This document shows positions 54,677 through 63,895 of a DNA stretch of 64,000 nt, one piece after another. A program made the position numbers and the translations under genes. Under the pieces are notes generated by a model. It was given only the letters and a program-made list of their open reading frames with translations, ran no database searches and had not been told where the DNA came from. The first letter of the stretch is position 1, and each line of letters starts with the position of its first letter. The DNA comes from Oceanobacillus bengalensis. Lineage in GTDB: Bacteria; Bacillota; Bacilli; Bacillales; Amphibacillaceae. The stretch is taken from assembly GCF_003628445.1 (NCBI RefSeq), contig NZ_RBZO01000005.1, forward strand, positions 79,305 to 143,304. The letters run 5' to 3'.

Positions 54677-54833
54677 ATACATTCTCCTATTTCTCGTAAA
54701 CAACTGATGAAAATTCTTATATAAAAAACTTTAGTTCTTGGCTTTTTACCGCATTTATTTTATCATAAAGTGAGTGACAAAAGAAGTCTGTAACAAAATA
54801 CATAGCGATTTGTCTTAGAAGGGGAGGAATACG

Positions 54834-55061
54834 ATGAATTTGGAGACTGCATCCGAGGAAAATTTAAAGTTTATTTTAGAACAATTAGCTGACAAGTTAA
54901 ACGTTGTTAACCGTGGACTTTTAGATGCTGAAGATTATGATATCGATAAGTATGATGACTTAAAACTCATGTACGATATTGTTATACAAAAAGGAAAACT
55001 GAGTGTATTGGAAACACAAGCATTCGTTGAGGAATTAGGTAGAATAAGAAAAAGTATTTAA
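54834..55061 (+). CDS. DUF1128/UPF0435 family protein (YfkK-like)
   Basis: The only plus-strand gene in the window, 75 residues starting at ATG 54834 with AAGGGGAGGA upstream. It matches the UPF0435 pattern of B. subtilis YfkK: LNVVNRGLLDAEDYDIDKYDDLKLMYDIV near 22-50 and the end FVEELGRIRKSI. Small, acidic, helical; function unknown. It lies between smc and rnc in opposite orientation, where B. subtilis has no such gene. TTGGCT/TATCAT at about 54737-54765 is a plausible promoter. A shared bidirectional terminator follows. Confidence 0.9.
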   Translation: MNLETASEENLKFILEQLADKLNVVNRGLLDAEDYDIDKYDDLKLMYDIVIQKGKLSVLETQAFVEELGRIRKSI

Positions 55062-55087
55062 TTTTAATGATACTTAATAAATAGATT

Positions 55088-55121
55088 AGGGGGGCTGAAT
55101 TACTACAATTCACCCCCCTTT
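55088..55121. terminator. Bidirectional terminator between the DUF1128 gene and rnc
   Basis: AGGGGGG-TGAATT pairs with AATTCA-CCCCCCT (55088-55101 with 55107-55119, one bulged C), with a T run for the plus strand and A/T-rich flanks for the minus strand. It serves two converging genes. Confidence 0.85.
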
Positions 55122-55125
55122 AATG

Positions 55126-55809
55126 TCAAGCATCTAATCCATCAATCGCTAACTTAGCTGCACGCTGTTCTGCTTCTTTTTTTGTTCTACCAATTCCTTC
55201 ACCAGAAACTTCATCATTAATAAATACATTAGCGACAAATTCTTTATTATGTGAAGGTCCTCTTTCTTCCACAATTTTATATTCAACTGTTTTATTTTTA
55301 AATTGCTGAACAAATTCCTGTAATTGGCTTTTATAATCCATTTCATGCGAAAAAGCACCAGCTTGTATTTTCGGAAAAACGTAATCCTCTAGAAATTTTA
55401 GCGCTGTATCAAAACCTTGGTCTAAATAAAGTGCACCTAGAAATGCTTCAAATACATCTGCCAAGATTGCAGGGCGCTCTCTTCCTCCAGTTTGATCCTC
55501 TCCTTTTCCGAGTAATAAGTATGCACCAAAGTTTAAATCTTGTGCAAAACCTTTTAAGGAGGGTTCACAAACAATTGCTGCCCGGAGTTTTGTCATTTCT
55601 CCCTCTGGCATCTTCCTATTTTTACGAAATAAATGTTGGGACACACCTAATTCTAAAACGGCATCCCCTAGAAATTCTAGCCTTTCGTTATCCGAAAAAA
55701 CCTCATTGCGATGCTCATTCACATAAGATGAATGTGTAAAAGCCTGACTGATTAAATCATGGTTATGAAATGAAATATTTAGTTGTTTTTCTAGTTGTGC
55801 AACATCCAT
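55126..55809 (-). CDS. rnc: Ribonuclease III
   Basis: Double-strand-specific RNase for rRNA maturation and mRNA decay. I start at ATG 55809 (227 residues) because AAGAGGTG is then six bases upstream; the in-frame GTG 55818 lies in that SD. The catalytic domain carries [17 protein letters not shown] (near 40-56) and [15 protein letters not shown] near 113-127, with the acidic residues intact. The double-stranded-RNA-binding domain follows ([30 protein letters not shown]). Confidence 0.97.
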   Translation of the reverse strand: MDVAQLEKQLNISFHNHDLISQAFTHSSYVNEHRNEVFSDNERLEFLGDAVLELGVSQHLFRKNRKMPEGEMTKLRAAIVCEPSLKGFAQDLNFGAYLLLGKGEDQTGGRERPAILADVFEAFLGALYLDQGFDTALKFLEDYVFPKIQAGAFSHEMDYKSQLQEFVQQFKNKTVEYKIVEERGPSHNKEFVANVFINDEVSGEGIGRTKKEAEQRAAKLAIDGLDA

Positions 55810-55841
55810 CCATGTCACCTCTTAATTTATATAGTTTGCTA

Positions 55842-55871
55842 AGAAAGTCTCGCAATTATGCGAGACTTTCT
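55842..55871 (-). terminator. Strong hairpin between acpP and rnc
   Basis: AGAAAGTCTCGCA and TGCGAGACTTTCT pair over 13 bp with a 4-base loop. On the minus strand it is followed by TAGC rather than a T run, while a T run precedes it, so it could be a weak terminator or an RNase III target in front of rnc. Confidence 0.5.
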
Positions 55872-55916
55872 AAAAAAGGGTATAAAATAATCCAGTAAGT
55901 TTCCACCTCTGGAGAA

Positions 55917-56173
55917 GATGCGTCTAGTTCCAGTGCCCGACGACTAGCGAGACTTCCCTCACCTCCGTACGATAACAGTTCGACATAGTTGAACTTCCTT
56001 AACCAAGTTTTAAGGAAGGCCGACTAAAAGCAGGCTTACGCCAACGTCGGCATCCCCCATAAAAGGGCATGTTTCCTTTATCTCCTACGGTAGGAATATT
56101 CGATTAAAATCGAACCACCCACAAATTACGTGGGCGCAGTCCGTACGTCGCTGAGCGGGCACTTACACTTTTG
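55917..56173. repeat. Dispersed stem-loop repeat, family I, copy b
   Basis: Second and longest copy of family I (see 2338-2532), in the same orientation relative to transcription and, like it, beginning a few bases after the upstream gene's stop (acpP here, tsf there). It contains near-palindromic TCCTACGGTAGGA and TTCGATTAAAATCGAA, plus an extra stem-loop block around 56010-56070 absent from copy a. Confidence 0.7.
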
Positions 56174-56176
56174 AAA

Positions 56177-56410
56177 TTACTGTTTACTATTTATGTAATT
56201 AACAGCATCCCCTACTGTATTAATTTTTTCAGCTTCTTCATCAGCGATTTCCATATCAAATTCATCTTCAAGTTCCATAACTAGCTCCACAACATCAAGT
56301 GAATCTGCTTCAAGGTCATCTTTAAAAGATGCTTCCATTGTTATTTTATCCTCTTCTACATCAAGACGATCTACAATAATAGCTTTCACGCGATCAAATA
56401 CTTCTGCCAT
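56177..56410 (-). CDS. acpP: Acyl carrier protein
   Basis: Carries acyl chains on a phosphopantetheine arm during fatty-acid synthesis. From ATG 56410 (GGGAGGTGA upstream) it has 77 residues, very acidic, with the modified Ser in [21 protein letters not shown] (DSLD near 36-39). Last gene of fapR-plsX-fabD-fabG-acpP. A 15-base-loop hairpin AGTAGTAT/ATACTACT (56431-56461) lies in its leader. Confidence 0.98.
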   Translation of the reverse strand: MAEVFDRVKAIIVDRLDVEEDKITMEASFKDDLEADSLDVVELVMELEDEFDMEIADEEAEKINTVGDAVNYINSKQ

Positions 56411-56481
56411 TTCTAATTCACCTCCCTTCAAGTAGTATATCGATTTTCACAAAATACTACTAGTTATTACGAAACAAATAA

Positions 56482-57222
56482 TTACATGACCATGCCACCA
56501 TCAATATGAATCGTTTGTCCTGTAATATAATTCGCATCCTCTGAAGCTAAGAAGCGAACCACTCTCGCTACATCTTCAGGCTGTCCTAACTTAGCCAAAG
56601 GAATCATATCTAGTGTTCCTTGTCTTTGTTCGTCTGTTAATTCATCCGTCATATCCGTAGCAATAAAACCTGGTGCAACAGCATTCACGAGAATGTTACG
56701 TGATGCTAGTTCTTTTGCAGTCGTTTTTGTTAATCCAATGACACCAGCTTTTGCTGCGACGTAATTGGCCTGCCCTGGATTCCCTGCTACCCCAACAATG
56801 GAAGCAACATTAATAATCCTTCCTGCCCGTTGTTTCATCATTTGTCTAGTAACTGCCTTTGTACAAACGAAGACACCTTTAAGGTTTGTATTTATAACTT
56901 GATCAAATTCTTCTTCTTTCATTCGCATAAGCAAATTGTCTCTGGTAATACCAGCATTATTAACTAATATATCCAAGCTACCAAACTGAGACACAACTTC
57001 CTTCATCATCGCCTTAACATCTGACTCGTTGGCCACATCTGCTTGAATCTTAAATGCTTTTACACCTAATTTCTCTATTTCTTCTACAACTGCTTGTGCT
57101 TTCTGTTCACTGCCTGCATAGTTTACAGCAACATTCGCACCCTGACTAGCTAGTTCTATAGCAATTGCTCTCCCTATTCCACGTGAGGCACCTGTTACTA
57201 ACGCATTTTGACCTGTTAACAT
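56482..57222 (-). CDS. fabG: 3-oxoacyl-ACP reductase
   Basis: NADPH-dependent short-chain reductase of the fatty-acid elongation cycle. From ATG 57222 (GGAGGAT upstream) 246 residues. Cofactor motif [12 protein letters not shown] (10-21), NNAG near 88, catalytic Ser in [28 protein letters not shown] region with Tyr-x-x-x-Lys YVAAK near 154, C-terminal [14 protein letters not shown]. The start overlaps the fabD stop as TAATG. Confidence 0.98.
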   Translation of the reverse strand: MLTGQNALVTGASRGIGRAIAIELASQGANVAVNYAGSEQKAQAVVEEIEKLGVKAFKIQADVANESDVKAMMKEVVSQFGSLDILVNNAGITRDNLLMRMKEEEFDQVINTNLKGVFVCTKAVTRQMMKQRAGRIINVASIVGVAGNPGQANYVAAKAGVIGLTKTTAKELASRNILVNAVAPGFIATDMTDELTDEQRQGTLDMIPLAKLGQPEDVARVVRFLASEDANYITGQTIHIDGGMVM

Positions 57223-58160
57223 TACATATCCTCCCGTAACCAAGTGATTAGTTGATTCATAGAATCGATATCTTGTACTGAAAATACTTCTGTTTTCCGA
57301 TTAATTTTGCGTAATAAACCAGTTAACACTTTTCCATTACCGACTTCAACAAATGCATCAATATCTGTTTCCATCATATTTCGTATCGATTCCTCAAATC
57401 GAACTGGAGAGTATAACTGTTTAATAAGAAGATCCTTAATCTCATCACTTTTCGTTACTGCCTTGGCAGACACATTGGCAAATACTGGGATTTCCGCATC
57501 TTTAAATGTTACTTGATGTAAATAATTTGCAAATTCTTCATTTGCTGATTTCATTAATCGAGAATGAAATGGACCACTAACATTTAATGGAAGCACCCGT
57601 TTTGCTCCATGTTCTTTTAAAAGACTGCCTGCTTGATCAATCCCTTTCTTAGAACCGGATATTACGATTTGACCTGGACAATTTAGATTTGCAATATCAA
57701 CAATTTCATCCGTTATTCTTTCTAAGGCTTTTGTGATTTCAAGTTCAGACAAGCCCAATACCGCAGCCATCGTCCCCTGTCCTTTAGGAAATGCAGCTTC
57801 CATTAATCTTCCACGAATTTGGACAAGTGGCAATGCATCTTCTAGTGAAAGCGCATTTGCCGCTACTAATGCACCGTATTCACCTAGGCTATGTCCGACC
57901 GTCATTACAGGGTGGATTCCTTCATTCATTAATAATCTAGTAGTAGCAATACTCGATAATAATAATGCCGGCTGCGCATTTTCCGTTTCGGTTAAAGATT
58001 CTTTTGGCCCTTCAAACATTAACGAAGTAATATCTTTGTCTAATAATTCGTTCGCCTCTTGAAATAGTTCTCTCACTTCAGGAAATGCATCATAAAAGTT
58101 TTTTCCTATCCCTACTGTCTGAGAACCTTGGCCTGGGAACATAAAAGCGACGCGCTTCAT
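57222..58160 (-). CDS. fabD: Malonyl-CoA:ACP transacylase
   Basis: Loads malonyl groups on ACP. From ATG 58160 (AAGGAG upstream) 312 residues: [14 protein letters not shown] at the N-terminus, catalytic Ser in [15 protein letters not shown] (near 88-102), catalytic His in [11 protein letters not shown] near 199. The longer frame from 58193 lies in plsX. Between plsX and fabG as in B. subtilis. Confidence 0.97.
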   Translation of the reverse strand: MKRVAFMFPGQGSQTVGIGKNFYDAFPEVRELFQEANELLDKDITSLMFEGPKESLTETENAQPALLLSSIATTRLLMNEGIHPVMTVGHSLGEYGALVAANALSLEDALPLVQIRGRLMEAAFPKGQGTMAAVLGLSELEITKALERITDEIVDIANLNCPGQIVISGSKKGIDQAGSLLKEHGAKRVLPLNVSGPFHSRLMKSANEEFANYLHQVTFKDAEIPVFANVSAKAVTKSDEIKDLLIKQLYSPVRFEESIRNMMETDIDAFVEVGNGKVLTGLLRKINRKTEVFSVQDIDSMNQLITWLREDM

Positions 58161-58164
58161 AGAA

Positions 58165-59163
58165 TCACTCCTTTTCAAAATCCATTGATTCAACCGTTTC
58201 CTTAATTGTGTTTGTTACATCATTGTCAACCATATACTTCGCCTGTTTTATTGCACTTACAATTGCCCTTCTTTTAGAAGAACCATGGGCTTTAATAACA
58301 GGTGCAGCAAGTCCGAACAAACCTGCCCCGCCATATTCAGAGTAATCAAGTTTATTCTTAAGTCCTTTTAAATCATTTTTTAAAAGGACAGCCCCAATTT
58401 TTGTTTTCGTTGATGACATCATCGTTTCTTTTAAAATCTTAAATAAAGCTCCGGCTGTTCCTTCGATTGTTTTTAGCGCTATATTCCCACTAAAACCATC
58501 TGTCACAACAACATCTGCTATCCCATCTAATAAATCTCTTGCCTCAACATTTCCAATAAAATTGATCGGTGCTTCTTTCAGTTGCTTAAAAACTTTTTTG
58601 GTAAGATCGTTTCCTTTACCATCTTCTGTTCCAACATTTAAAAGGCCGACCCTTGGATTTTTTATCGAGCGGACTTTTTCTGTATAAATGGATCCCATCA
58701 CTGCATATTGAACAAGATGTTGCGGTTTCGCATCTACATTTGCTCCCACATCTAACATAACAAATCCCTTACCATCAACAGTGGGTAAAGTAGGACTTAA
58801 TGCTGGTCGGTCAATTCCTGGGACTCTTCCAACAACAAATAATCCCGCACTCATTAATGCTCCTGTATTACCAGCAGATATACAAGCATCTGCTCTACCT
58901 TCTTTAACCTCTTTGGCCATTAAAACAAGTGATGAATTTTTTTTACGACGGACCGCACGAACTGGCTCATCCTCAGAAGTTATTACTTCATCTGCATGAA
59001 TAACCTCTATGTTTTTCGCATTCGTTAATAATGGCTTTATCTTTGCTTCATCACCGACTAGTACGATATGTAAATCCTCTATTTCCGAAATTGCATCCAT
59101 TGCACCTAAAACGATTTCTGTTGGTGCATGATCGCCACCCATTGCATCAATTGCTAATTTCAT
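58165..59163 (-). CDS. plsX: Phosphate acyltransferase PlsX
   Basis: Makes acyl-phosphate from acyl-ACP for PlsY, linking fatty-acid and phospholipid synthesis. From ATG 59163 (AAGGAG upstream) 332 residues: [21 protein letters not shown] at the N-terminus, [18 protein letters not shown] near 95-112, [17 protein letters not shown] near 220-236. The start overlaps fapR by 17 bases. Confidence 0.97.
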   Translation of the reverse strand: MKLAIDAMGGDHAPTEIVLGAMDAISEIEDLHIVLVGDEAKIKPLLTNAKNIEVIHADEVITSEDEPVRAVRRKKNSSLVLMAKEVKEGRADACISAGNTGALMSAGLFVVGRVPGIDRPALSPTLPTVDGKGFVMLDVGANVDAKPQHLVQYAVMGSIYTEKVRSIKNPRVGLLNVGTEDGKGNDLTKKVFKQLKEAPINFIGNVEARDLLDGIADVVVTDGFSGNIALKTIEGTAGALFKILKETMMSSTKTKIGAVLLKNDLKGLKNKLDYSEYGGAGLFGLAAPVIKAHGSSKRRAIVSAIKQAKYMVDNDVTNTIKETVESMDFEKE

Positions 59164-59737
59164 TATTTTGAACTCCTTCTTCAAGGTTGGACCGATACAT
59201 GTAAAATGTTCCTATAAAGACCTTCTCATTTCCTACGAAACTGTTTACATCAACTATTGTTAGCCCTTTTCGCTCTCCGTTTACGATTGCCTTAGCAATA
59301 ACCCGCTCTCCTTCTTTTACTTGGCGGGTAAACTTAATTTCGGCTTTTGCCGTTAAGGCCAAGTCGTCGTTGATCACAGCAACCGCTAACGAGTTTGCTT
59401 GGGCAAACAAATGATGTCCCCGAGCTATTTTGTTCCTAGAAAAAACAAATTCAGTAGTTATATCAAGAATAGAAATAGCACGTACATCTAATTCTAAATC
59501 AATTACTTCACCAATAACCTCTTCTAACGGTAACGCTTTTACCGTTTCATTCCACTGATTTGTTGCAACATGTTTAATACGCTCTCTTAACTCTGGTATA
59601 GATAACTCCATACGATCAAGGCGAATCGTCTGAATACTAACAGAGAACTGATTTGCAAGTTGTTCATCTGTAATAAATGGAGAATCTTGTATTTTTTCTT
59701 TTAATAATTGTTGTCGTTCTGCTTTTGTTCGCTTCAT
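59147..59737 (-). CDS. fapR: Fatty acid and phospholipid biosynthesis regulator FapR
   Basis: Repressor relieved by malonyl-CoA/malonyl-ACP. The 196 residues: N-terminal DeoR-type HTH ([24 protein letters not shown] near 18-41), a linker, and a hot-dog effector domain ([32 protein letters not shown]). Close to B. subtilis FapR throughout. The SD is weak (GGATGG), which may keep the repressor low. It autoregulates through the operator at 59985-60003. Confidence 0.97.
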   Translation of the reverse strand: MKRTKAERQQLLKEKIQDSPFITDEQLANQFSVSIQTIRLDRMELSIPELRERIKHVATNQWNETVKALPLEEVIGEVIDLELDVRAISILDITTEFVFSRNKIARGHHLFAQANSLAVAVINDDLALTAKAEIKFTRQVKEGERVIAKAIVNGERKGLTIVDVNSFVGNEKVFIGTFYMYRSNLEEGVQNNEISN

Positions 59738-59984
59738 TCATTTTGCACCATCCATCGTATTTAACATCCTTAACACTTTTTAAAAGGGGGTTTTCAATAT
59801 GATTGTTGTTTTGATCCAAGTATTGAAATTCAACTTAAAATTCGACACTTTCAGAAGGCAGCTAAAGGCCTTCCCTAAGGTCCAACCGCATTTGCACAAA
59901 CCATCGTAATAGTTATTTGTAGTTATTTCAATTCATTGGCAACAAACAGTATGAAATGGACCTTTAATATAAACTTGTTCTCAT

Positions 59985-60003
59985 GTTAAGACTTGGTACT
60001 AAT
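59985..60003 (-). promoter_or_regulatory. FapR operator
   Basis: On the minus strand ATTAGTACCAAGTCTTAAC fits the known FapR site (ATTAGTACC, then (A/G)GTCTTAAT). It lies immediately downstream of the -10 box, over the likely transcription start of fapR, so bound FapR would block initiation of fapR-plsX-fabD-fabG-acpP. Confidence 0.85.
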
Positions 60004-60006
60004 AGT

Positions 60007-60035
60007 AATATATAATACCATTTCAATTTATGCAA
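60007..60035 (-). promoter_or_regulatory. Sigma-A promoter of the fapR operon
   Basis: TTGCAT (complement of 60030-60035), 17-base spacer, TATATT (complement of 60007-60012). It is placed between the recG stop and the FapR operator. Confidence 0.6.
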
Positions 60036-60044
60036 GTAATCCTA

Positions 60045-62087
60045 TTAATCTAATGTAGTGGAAAGTGATGGGTCTGTTTCTAGTATGCGTTTTAACGGGA
60101 GAAATGCTGCATCATTTTCCAAAAGATTATTTTCAATTATTTCACTAGCATCTTTACGTGCAGTCTCTAGAGCCCTGTAGTCATGAATCATATCTGCAAC
60201 TTTAAATTCTGGTACACCGCTTTGTTTTTTTCCAAAAAAATCTCCCGGACCTCGGAGCTTCAAGTCCTCCTCCGATAATTCAAACCCATTTGTCGTCTCA
60301 GTCATAATCCGCATTCTTTCTTTTCCAACTTCTCCTTTAGGATCTGCTATTAAAATGCAATAACTTTGTTTATCTCCTCGACCAACTCGTCCACGTAACT
60401 GATGGAGCTGAGACAATCCAAACCTTTCCGCATCGTAAATAACCATAATCGTTGCATTTGGCACATTTACACCTACCTCGACAACAGTTGTCGAAACGAG
60501 AACTTGTAAATGATTACTTGCAAACTCCTTCATGACTTCGTCTTTCTCATTTGCTTTAAGCCGCCCATGCATTAATCCTACTTTAACCTCCTGTGGGAAA
60601 AATTCCACAAGTTGATGGTATAAGTCAACTGCATCTTGAATATCAAGCTTATCAGATTCCTCAATAAGTGGACAAATGACGTATGCTTGTTCACCTTGTT
60701 CCACATGTTTTTCTATCATATGCAATATCCGCTCAAACATATTGTCTTTTGCCCAGTATGTTTCAATCTCTTTCCGACCTTTTGGCATTTCGTCAATAAC
60801 TGAAACGTCCATATCCCCAAAAGCTGTAATGGCTAAAGTTCTTGGGATTGGTGTTGCCGTCATAAATAGAACATCAGGCTTAAGTCCTTTATCCCTTAAT
60901 GTTCTCCGTTGTTCAACACCAAAGCGGTGCTGCTCATCTACAATAACATAGCCTAAATCATTAAAGTAAACATCATCCTGAATTAACGCATGGGTACCAA
61001 TCAAAATATGTATCTCATGTTTTTGTAAACCTGAAAGAAGCTCCCTACGTTTCTTCCCTTTAACAGAACCAGTCAATAATGCGATATTTGCGCGCTCTCC
61101 AAAAAGCGCTTTTAGTGATTCATAATGCTGTTCTGCCAATATCTCCGTTGGCACCATTAGTGCACCTTGTTTTCCTGCTGTGATTGTAGCAAATAAACTA
61201 ATTGCAGCTACTGCTGTCTTACCAGAACCTACATCCCCTTGTAGAAGGCGATTCATCCTGTTAGGTGATTTCATATCCGCTAATATTTCCTTTAATGATT
61301 TTTTTTGAGCATCAGTTAATTCAAACGGAAAACTCTGTACAAATTCCGAAACACGCTTCTCATCAAATTGTTGTGCATTTCCTTCTGTCGACTCACGGTT
61401 TATCTTACGCAACAGTTGCATTTTAAGCTGAAATAATAGAAATTCTTCATATACGAATCTTCTTCTAGCATGTTTTAAGGCAATTCGATCAGGAGGAAAA
61501 TGCATCGTCTTAATTGCAATATTACGGTTTGGGATTTTATATGACTTGGTATACGTTTCAGGTATAAATTCAGTGATTTCATCAGCGTATATATTATATG
61601 CTTGTTGTATGGTTTTCTTTAGCTTTATATTCGTGACGTTTCCCTTAATAGAATAACTTGGTTGGACATTATCCTGATTCTCAGCTGCCCCCAACTTATA
61701 ATTGCTGACCGTAATTTGCAATCGGTGGGCATCCCACTTACCAGTTAACGTAATTATATGGTCAGAATGAATTTGTTTTTTCGCAAATGCACGATTAAAC
61801 ATAACTGCCTTTACCGCAACTCCTTCTACCTCAATCGTAAAAGTAAGTCGGGATTTTTTTCTTCCATAAAAGGTTAAGGATGGTTCATGAACCACCCTAC
61901 CTTCAATCGTTACTTTATCATCATGGATAAGCTCAGCGAGGGGTTTTATTTCATATACATCATAGCGATAAGGGAAGTAATGCAAGAGGTCATCGATTGT
62001 ATAAATGCTCATTAAAGCAAGATCCTCTGCAAACTTCTCGCCAACACCTTTTAACGCTGTAATGGGATCAGTTAGCACAATTACCAC
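60045..62087 (-). CDS. recG: ATP-dependent DNA helicase RecG
   Basis: Double-strand DNA translocase that reverses stalled forks and branch-migrates junctions. About 680 residues: N-terminal wedge/OB domain (FPYRYDVYEIKPLAEL near 41-56), Walker A LLQGDVGSGKTAVAAIS near 283, motif II VDEQHRFGVEQR, motif III FMTATPIPRTLAIT, and the C-terminal helicase lobe with LRGRVGRGDKQSYC. The start is uncertain: GTG 62087 or GTG 62078 (MLTDPITALKGVG), neither with a strong SD. It follows sdaAA by five bases. Confidence 0.96.
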   Translation of the reverse strand: MVIVLTDPITALKGVGEKFAEDLALMSIYTIDDLLHYFPYRYDVYEIKPLAELIHDDKVTIEGRVVHEPSLTFYGRKKSRLTFTIEVEGVAVKAVMFNRAFAKKQIHSDHIITLTGKWDAHRLQITVSNYKLGAAENQDNVQPSYSIKGNVTNIKLKKTIQQAYNIYADEITEFIPETYTKSYKIPNRNIAIKTMHFPPDRIALKHARRRFVYEEFLLFQLKMQLLRKINRESTEGNAQQFDEKRVSEFVQSFPFELTDAQKKSLKEILADMKSPNRMNRLLQGDVGSGKTAVAAISLFATITAGKQGALMVPTEILAEQHYESLKALFGERANIALLTGSVKGKKRRELLSGLQKHEIHILIGTHALIQDDVYFNDLGYVIVDEQHRFGVEQRRTLRDKGLKPDVLFMTATPIPRTLAITAFGDMDVSVIDEMPKGRKEIETYWAKDNMFERILHMIEKHVEQGEQAYVICPLIEESDKLDIQDAVDLYHQLVEFFPQEVKVGLMHGRLKANEKDEVMKEFASNHLQVLVSTTVVEVGVNVPNATIMVIYDAERFGLSQLHQLRGRVGRGDKQSYCILIADPKGEVGKERMRIMTETTNGFELSEEDLKLRGPGDFFGKKQSGVPEFKVADMIHDYRALETARKDASEIIENNLLENDAAFLPLKRILETDPSLSTTLD

Positions 62088-62092
62088 TCTTT

Positions 62093-62968
62093 CTATACAG
62101 ATATTCCAAAAATTTTCTCTTTCAAAAGACGGCCAGTCGGTGTATCTGCAAGACCACCTTCACCTGTTTCTCGTAGGGATGATGGCATTTGTTTCCCGAT
62201 TCGATACATTGCACCTATTACCTCATCACACGGTATTCTACTTATAACACCTGCTAAAGCAAGATCTGCAGATACAATTGCCTGTGAAGAACCTAATGCA
62301 TTTCTTTTTACACATGGTACTTCGACAAGTCCAGCTACAGGATCGCAAACGAGTCCTAACATATTTTTTAATGTAATCGCAAACGCTTCAGACGATTGCT
62401 GTGGTGTCCCTCCTGCCATTTCAACAATTGCAGCAGCCGCCATTGCTCCTGCTGAACCGACTTCAGCTTGACAACCACCTGCTGCACCTGAGATAAAAGC
62501 ATTATTAGCAACAACTAGTCCAAATGCACCAGCGGTAAACAAGAAGCGTATCATTTGTTCTCTTGTTGGATTCAACTGTTCTTTAACAGCAAATAATGCA
62601 CCAGGAACACATCCAGCGCTTCCAGCTGTAGGTGTAGCACAAATAGTCCCCATTGCGGCATTTACCTCATTCGTTCCCATTGCTTTACTAACTGCATCCA
62701 TCATTAAATGACCAGAAAGAGGGGTCTTTTCTTTCATATAATTTTGAATTAAAACAGCATCTCCTCCTGTTAATCCAGTAACAGAAGTAACGCCTTTTAA
62801 TGCTTTTTCAATCGCCTTTTCCATGACCTGGAGATTATTTTCCATGCCTTTATATAGTTCTTCACGTGTTGCGTTTTTAACCTCCATTTCCTGGCGAATC
62901 ATTACTTCAGAGATTAATATAGAATCTTTTTCAGCGAGCTCAATTAACTCAGCAACAGTTCTAAACAT
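62093..62968 (-). CDS. sdaAA: L-serine dehydratase, alpha subunit
   Basis: Iron-sulphur subunit of L-serine dehydratase (serine to pyruvate and ammonia). The 291 residues show the cysteines for the 4Fe-4S cluster in TPTAGSAGCVPGALF, ISGAAGGCQAEVGSAGAM and GLVCDPVAGLVEVPCVKRN. AAGGAGGA precedes ATG 62968. It works with SdaAB encoded just upstream; the two-subunit form is typical of Bacilli. Confidence 0.97.
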   Translation of the reverse strand: MFRTVAELIELAEKDSILISEVMIRQEMEVKNATREELYKGMENNLQVMEKAIEKALKGVTSVTGLTGGDAVLIQNYMKEKTPLSGHLMMDAVSKAMGTNEVNAAMGTICATPTAGSAGCVPGALFAVKEQLNPTREQMIRFLFTAGAFGLVVANNAFISGAAGGCQAEVGSAGAMAAAAIVEMAGGTPQQSSEAFAITLKNMLGLVCDPVAGLVEVPCVKRNALGSSQAIVSADLALAGVISRIPCDEVIGAMYRIGKQMPSSLRETGEGGLADTPTGRLLKEKIFGISV

Positions 62969-62994
62969 AACCGTCCTCCTTACGTCTTATTGAA

Positions 62995-63657
62995 TTAGCT
63001 TACAATCTTAGAAATTCGAATAATATGATCAGCATTCTGTAATTCTTTTAAAATATTATCATCTACATTTTGATCAACTTCGATTACCATCAATGCTTCT
63101 TTCCCAACATCTTTCCGATTTACTTCCATGTGACCAATGTTTATTTCATGTTTTGCTAATATTTTTGTAACGGAGGCAATTGCACCAAATCTATCATTAT
63201 GCATGATTAAAATGGCAGGATGATTTCCTGAAAGGCGTAATTCAAAACCATTAAGTTCTGTAATCTCTACCTTTCCACCTCCAATAGATATTCCTACTAG
63301 TTCAAGTTTATCTGTATCGTCTCCAATAATTAATCTCGCAGTGTTCGGGTGTTCACTAGAAGCACTGTCTTCAACATATTCTATATTTAATCCTCGTTTT
63401 TTCGCGATATCCATCGCTTGACTCATTCTAGGATCATCCGTTTGAAACCCCAATAGTCCACCTGCTAAAGCAAAATCTGTCCCATGTCCTTTATAGGTTT
63501 TTGCAAATGATTCATAAAGGTGAATTTTTGCCCATGTCGGTTCTTTCCCTAATAAATTCCGTGCAGCTAACCCAATACGTGCGGCACCTGCCGTATGGGA
63601 ACTAGACGGTCCAATCATAATAGGCCCGATAATATCAAAAACAGAATTATATTTCAT
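62995..63657 (-). CDS. sdaAB: L-serine dehydratase, beta subunit
   Basis: Partner of SdaAA, 220 residues. The N-terminal part has FDIIGPIMIGPSSSHTAGAARIG (7-29) with the SSSHT motif of serine dehydratases; the C-terminal part is an ACT domain (GAIASVTKILAKHEINIGHMEVNRK near 157-181) that may bind serine. GGAGGTGG precedes ATG 63657. First gene of sdaAB-sdaAA-recG. Confidence 0.97.
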   Translation of the reverse strand: MKYNSVFDIIGPIMIGPSSSHTAGAARIGLAARNLLGKEPTWAKIHLYESFAKTYKGHGTDFALAGGLLGFQTDDPRMSQAMDIAKKRGLNIEYVEDSASSEHPNTARLIIGDDTDKLELVGISIGGGKVEITELNGFELRLSGNHPAILIMHNDRFGAIASVTKILAKHEINIGHMEVNRKDVGKEALMVIEVDQNVDDNILKELQNADHIIRISKIVS

Positions 63658-63703
63658 TTAAGCCACCTCCTAGCTGAATTAACTTCACTATACGTTTCTC
63701 TAC

Positions 63704-63743
63704 ATTATAGCAAAAAGTAGTTAATTATTCATTTTAATAATTA
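63704..63743 (-). promoter_or_regulatory. Extended -10 promoter of sdaAB-sdaAA-recG with adjacent inverted repeat
   Basis: TGCTATAAT (complement of 63704-63712) is an extended -10 with a perfect hexamer; the -35 is poor. Overlapping and just upstream of the -35 region, TAATTATT/AATAATTA (63722-63729 with 63736-63743) form an 8-bp inverted repeat that might be an operator. Confidence 0.5.
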
Positions 63744-63794
63744 GTAGTCGATGTAAAGTGTTGATCTCTTTAATTCAGAATAGTCTTGAATACA

Positions 63795-63895
63795 CCGTTC
63801 CGGAAAGACACTTCGCTTTCCACGGGCGGCTGGTGAGCCTTCTCCGTGCTATCGCACTACGCAGTCTCACCTAGGCCTATCCTCCCGTAGGAGTT
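63795..63895 (+). repeat. Dispersed stem-loop repeat, family II, copy b
   Basis: About 100 bases matching 43265-43365 with scattered changes, several of them compensating within stems (for example GTGC-tatc-GCAC). It shares the left-end GAAAGACAC, but its right end diverges and lacks the matching GTGTCTTTC, so this copy is probably decayed at that side. Confidence 0.7.

Larger units (their letters stand above)
55810..56176. other. rnc-acpP gap: hairpin plus family I repeat
   Basis: About 365 bases without a gene. The acpP-proximal part is the family I repeat (55917-56173); the rnc-proximal part has a strong 13-bp hairpin (55842-55871). No promoter stands out. Such a long gap is unusual, since acpP and rnc are close in B. 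subtilis. Confidence 0.75.
59738..60044. other. fapR promoter and leader region
   Basis: The 307-base gap contains a sigma-A-like promoter (60007-60035), the FapR operator (59985-60003) and a leader of about 250 bases. The leader has a 6-bp stem GAAGGC/GCCTTC (59854-59859 with 59868-59873). A 36-codon plus-strand frame (59799-59909) with a G-rich upstream run is present but has no support as a gene. Confidence 0.75.

Noticed and set aside
59799..59909. 36-codon plus-strand frame with G-rich run upstream, in the fapR leader
   Set aside because: Antisense to the leader, no recognisable protein, no promoter; likely chance.
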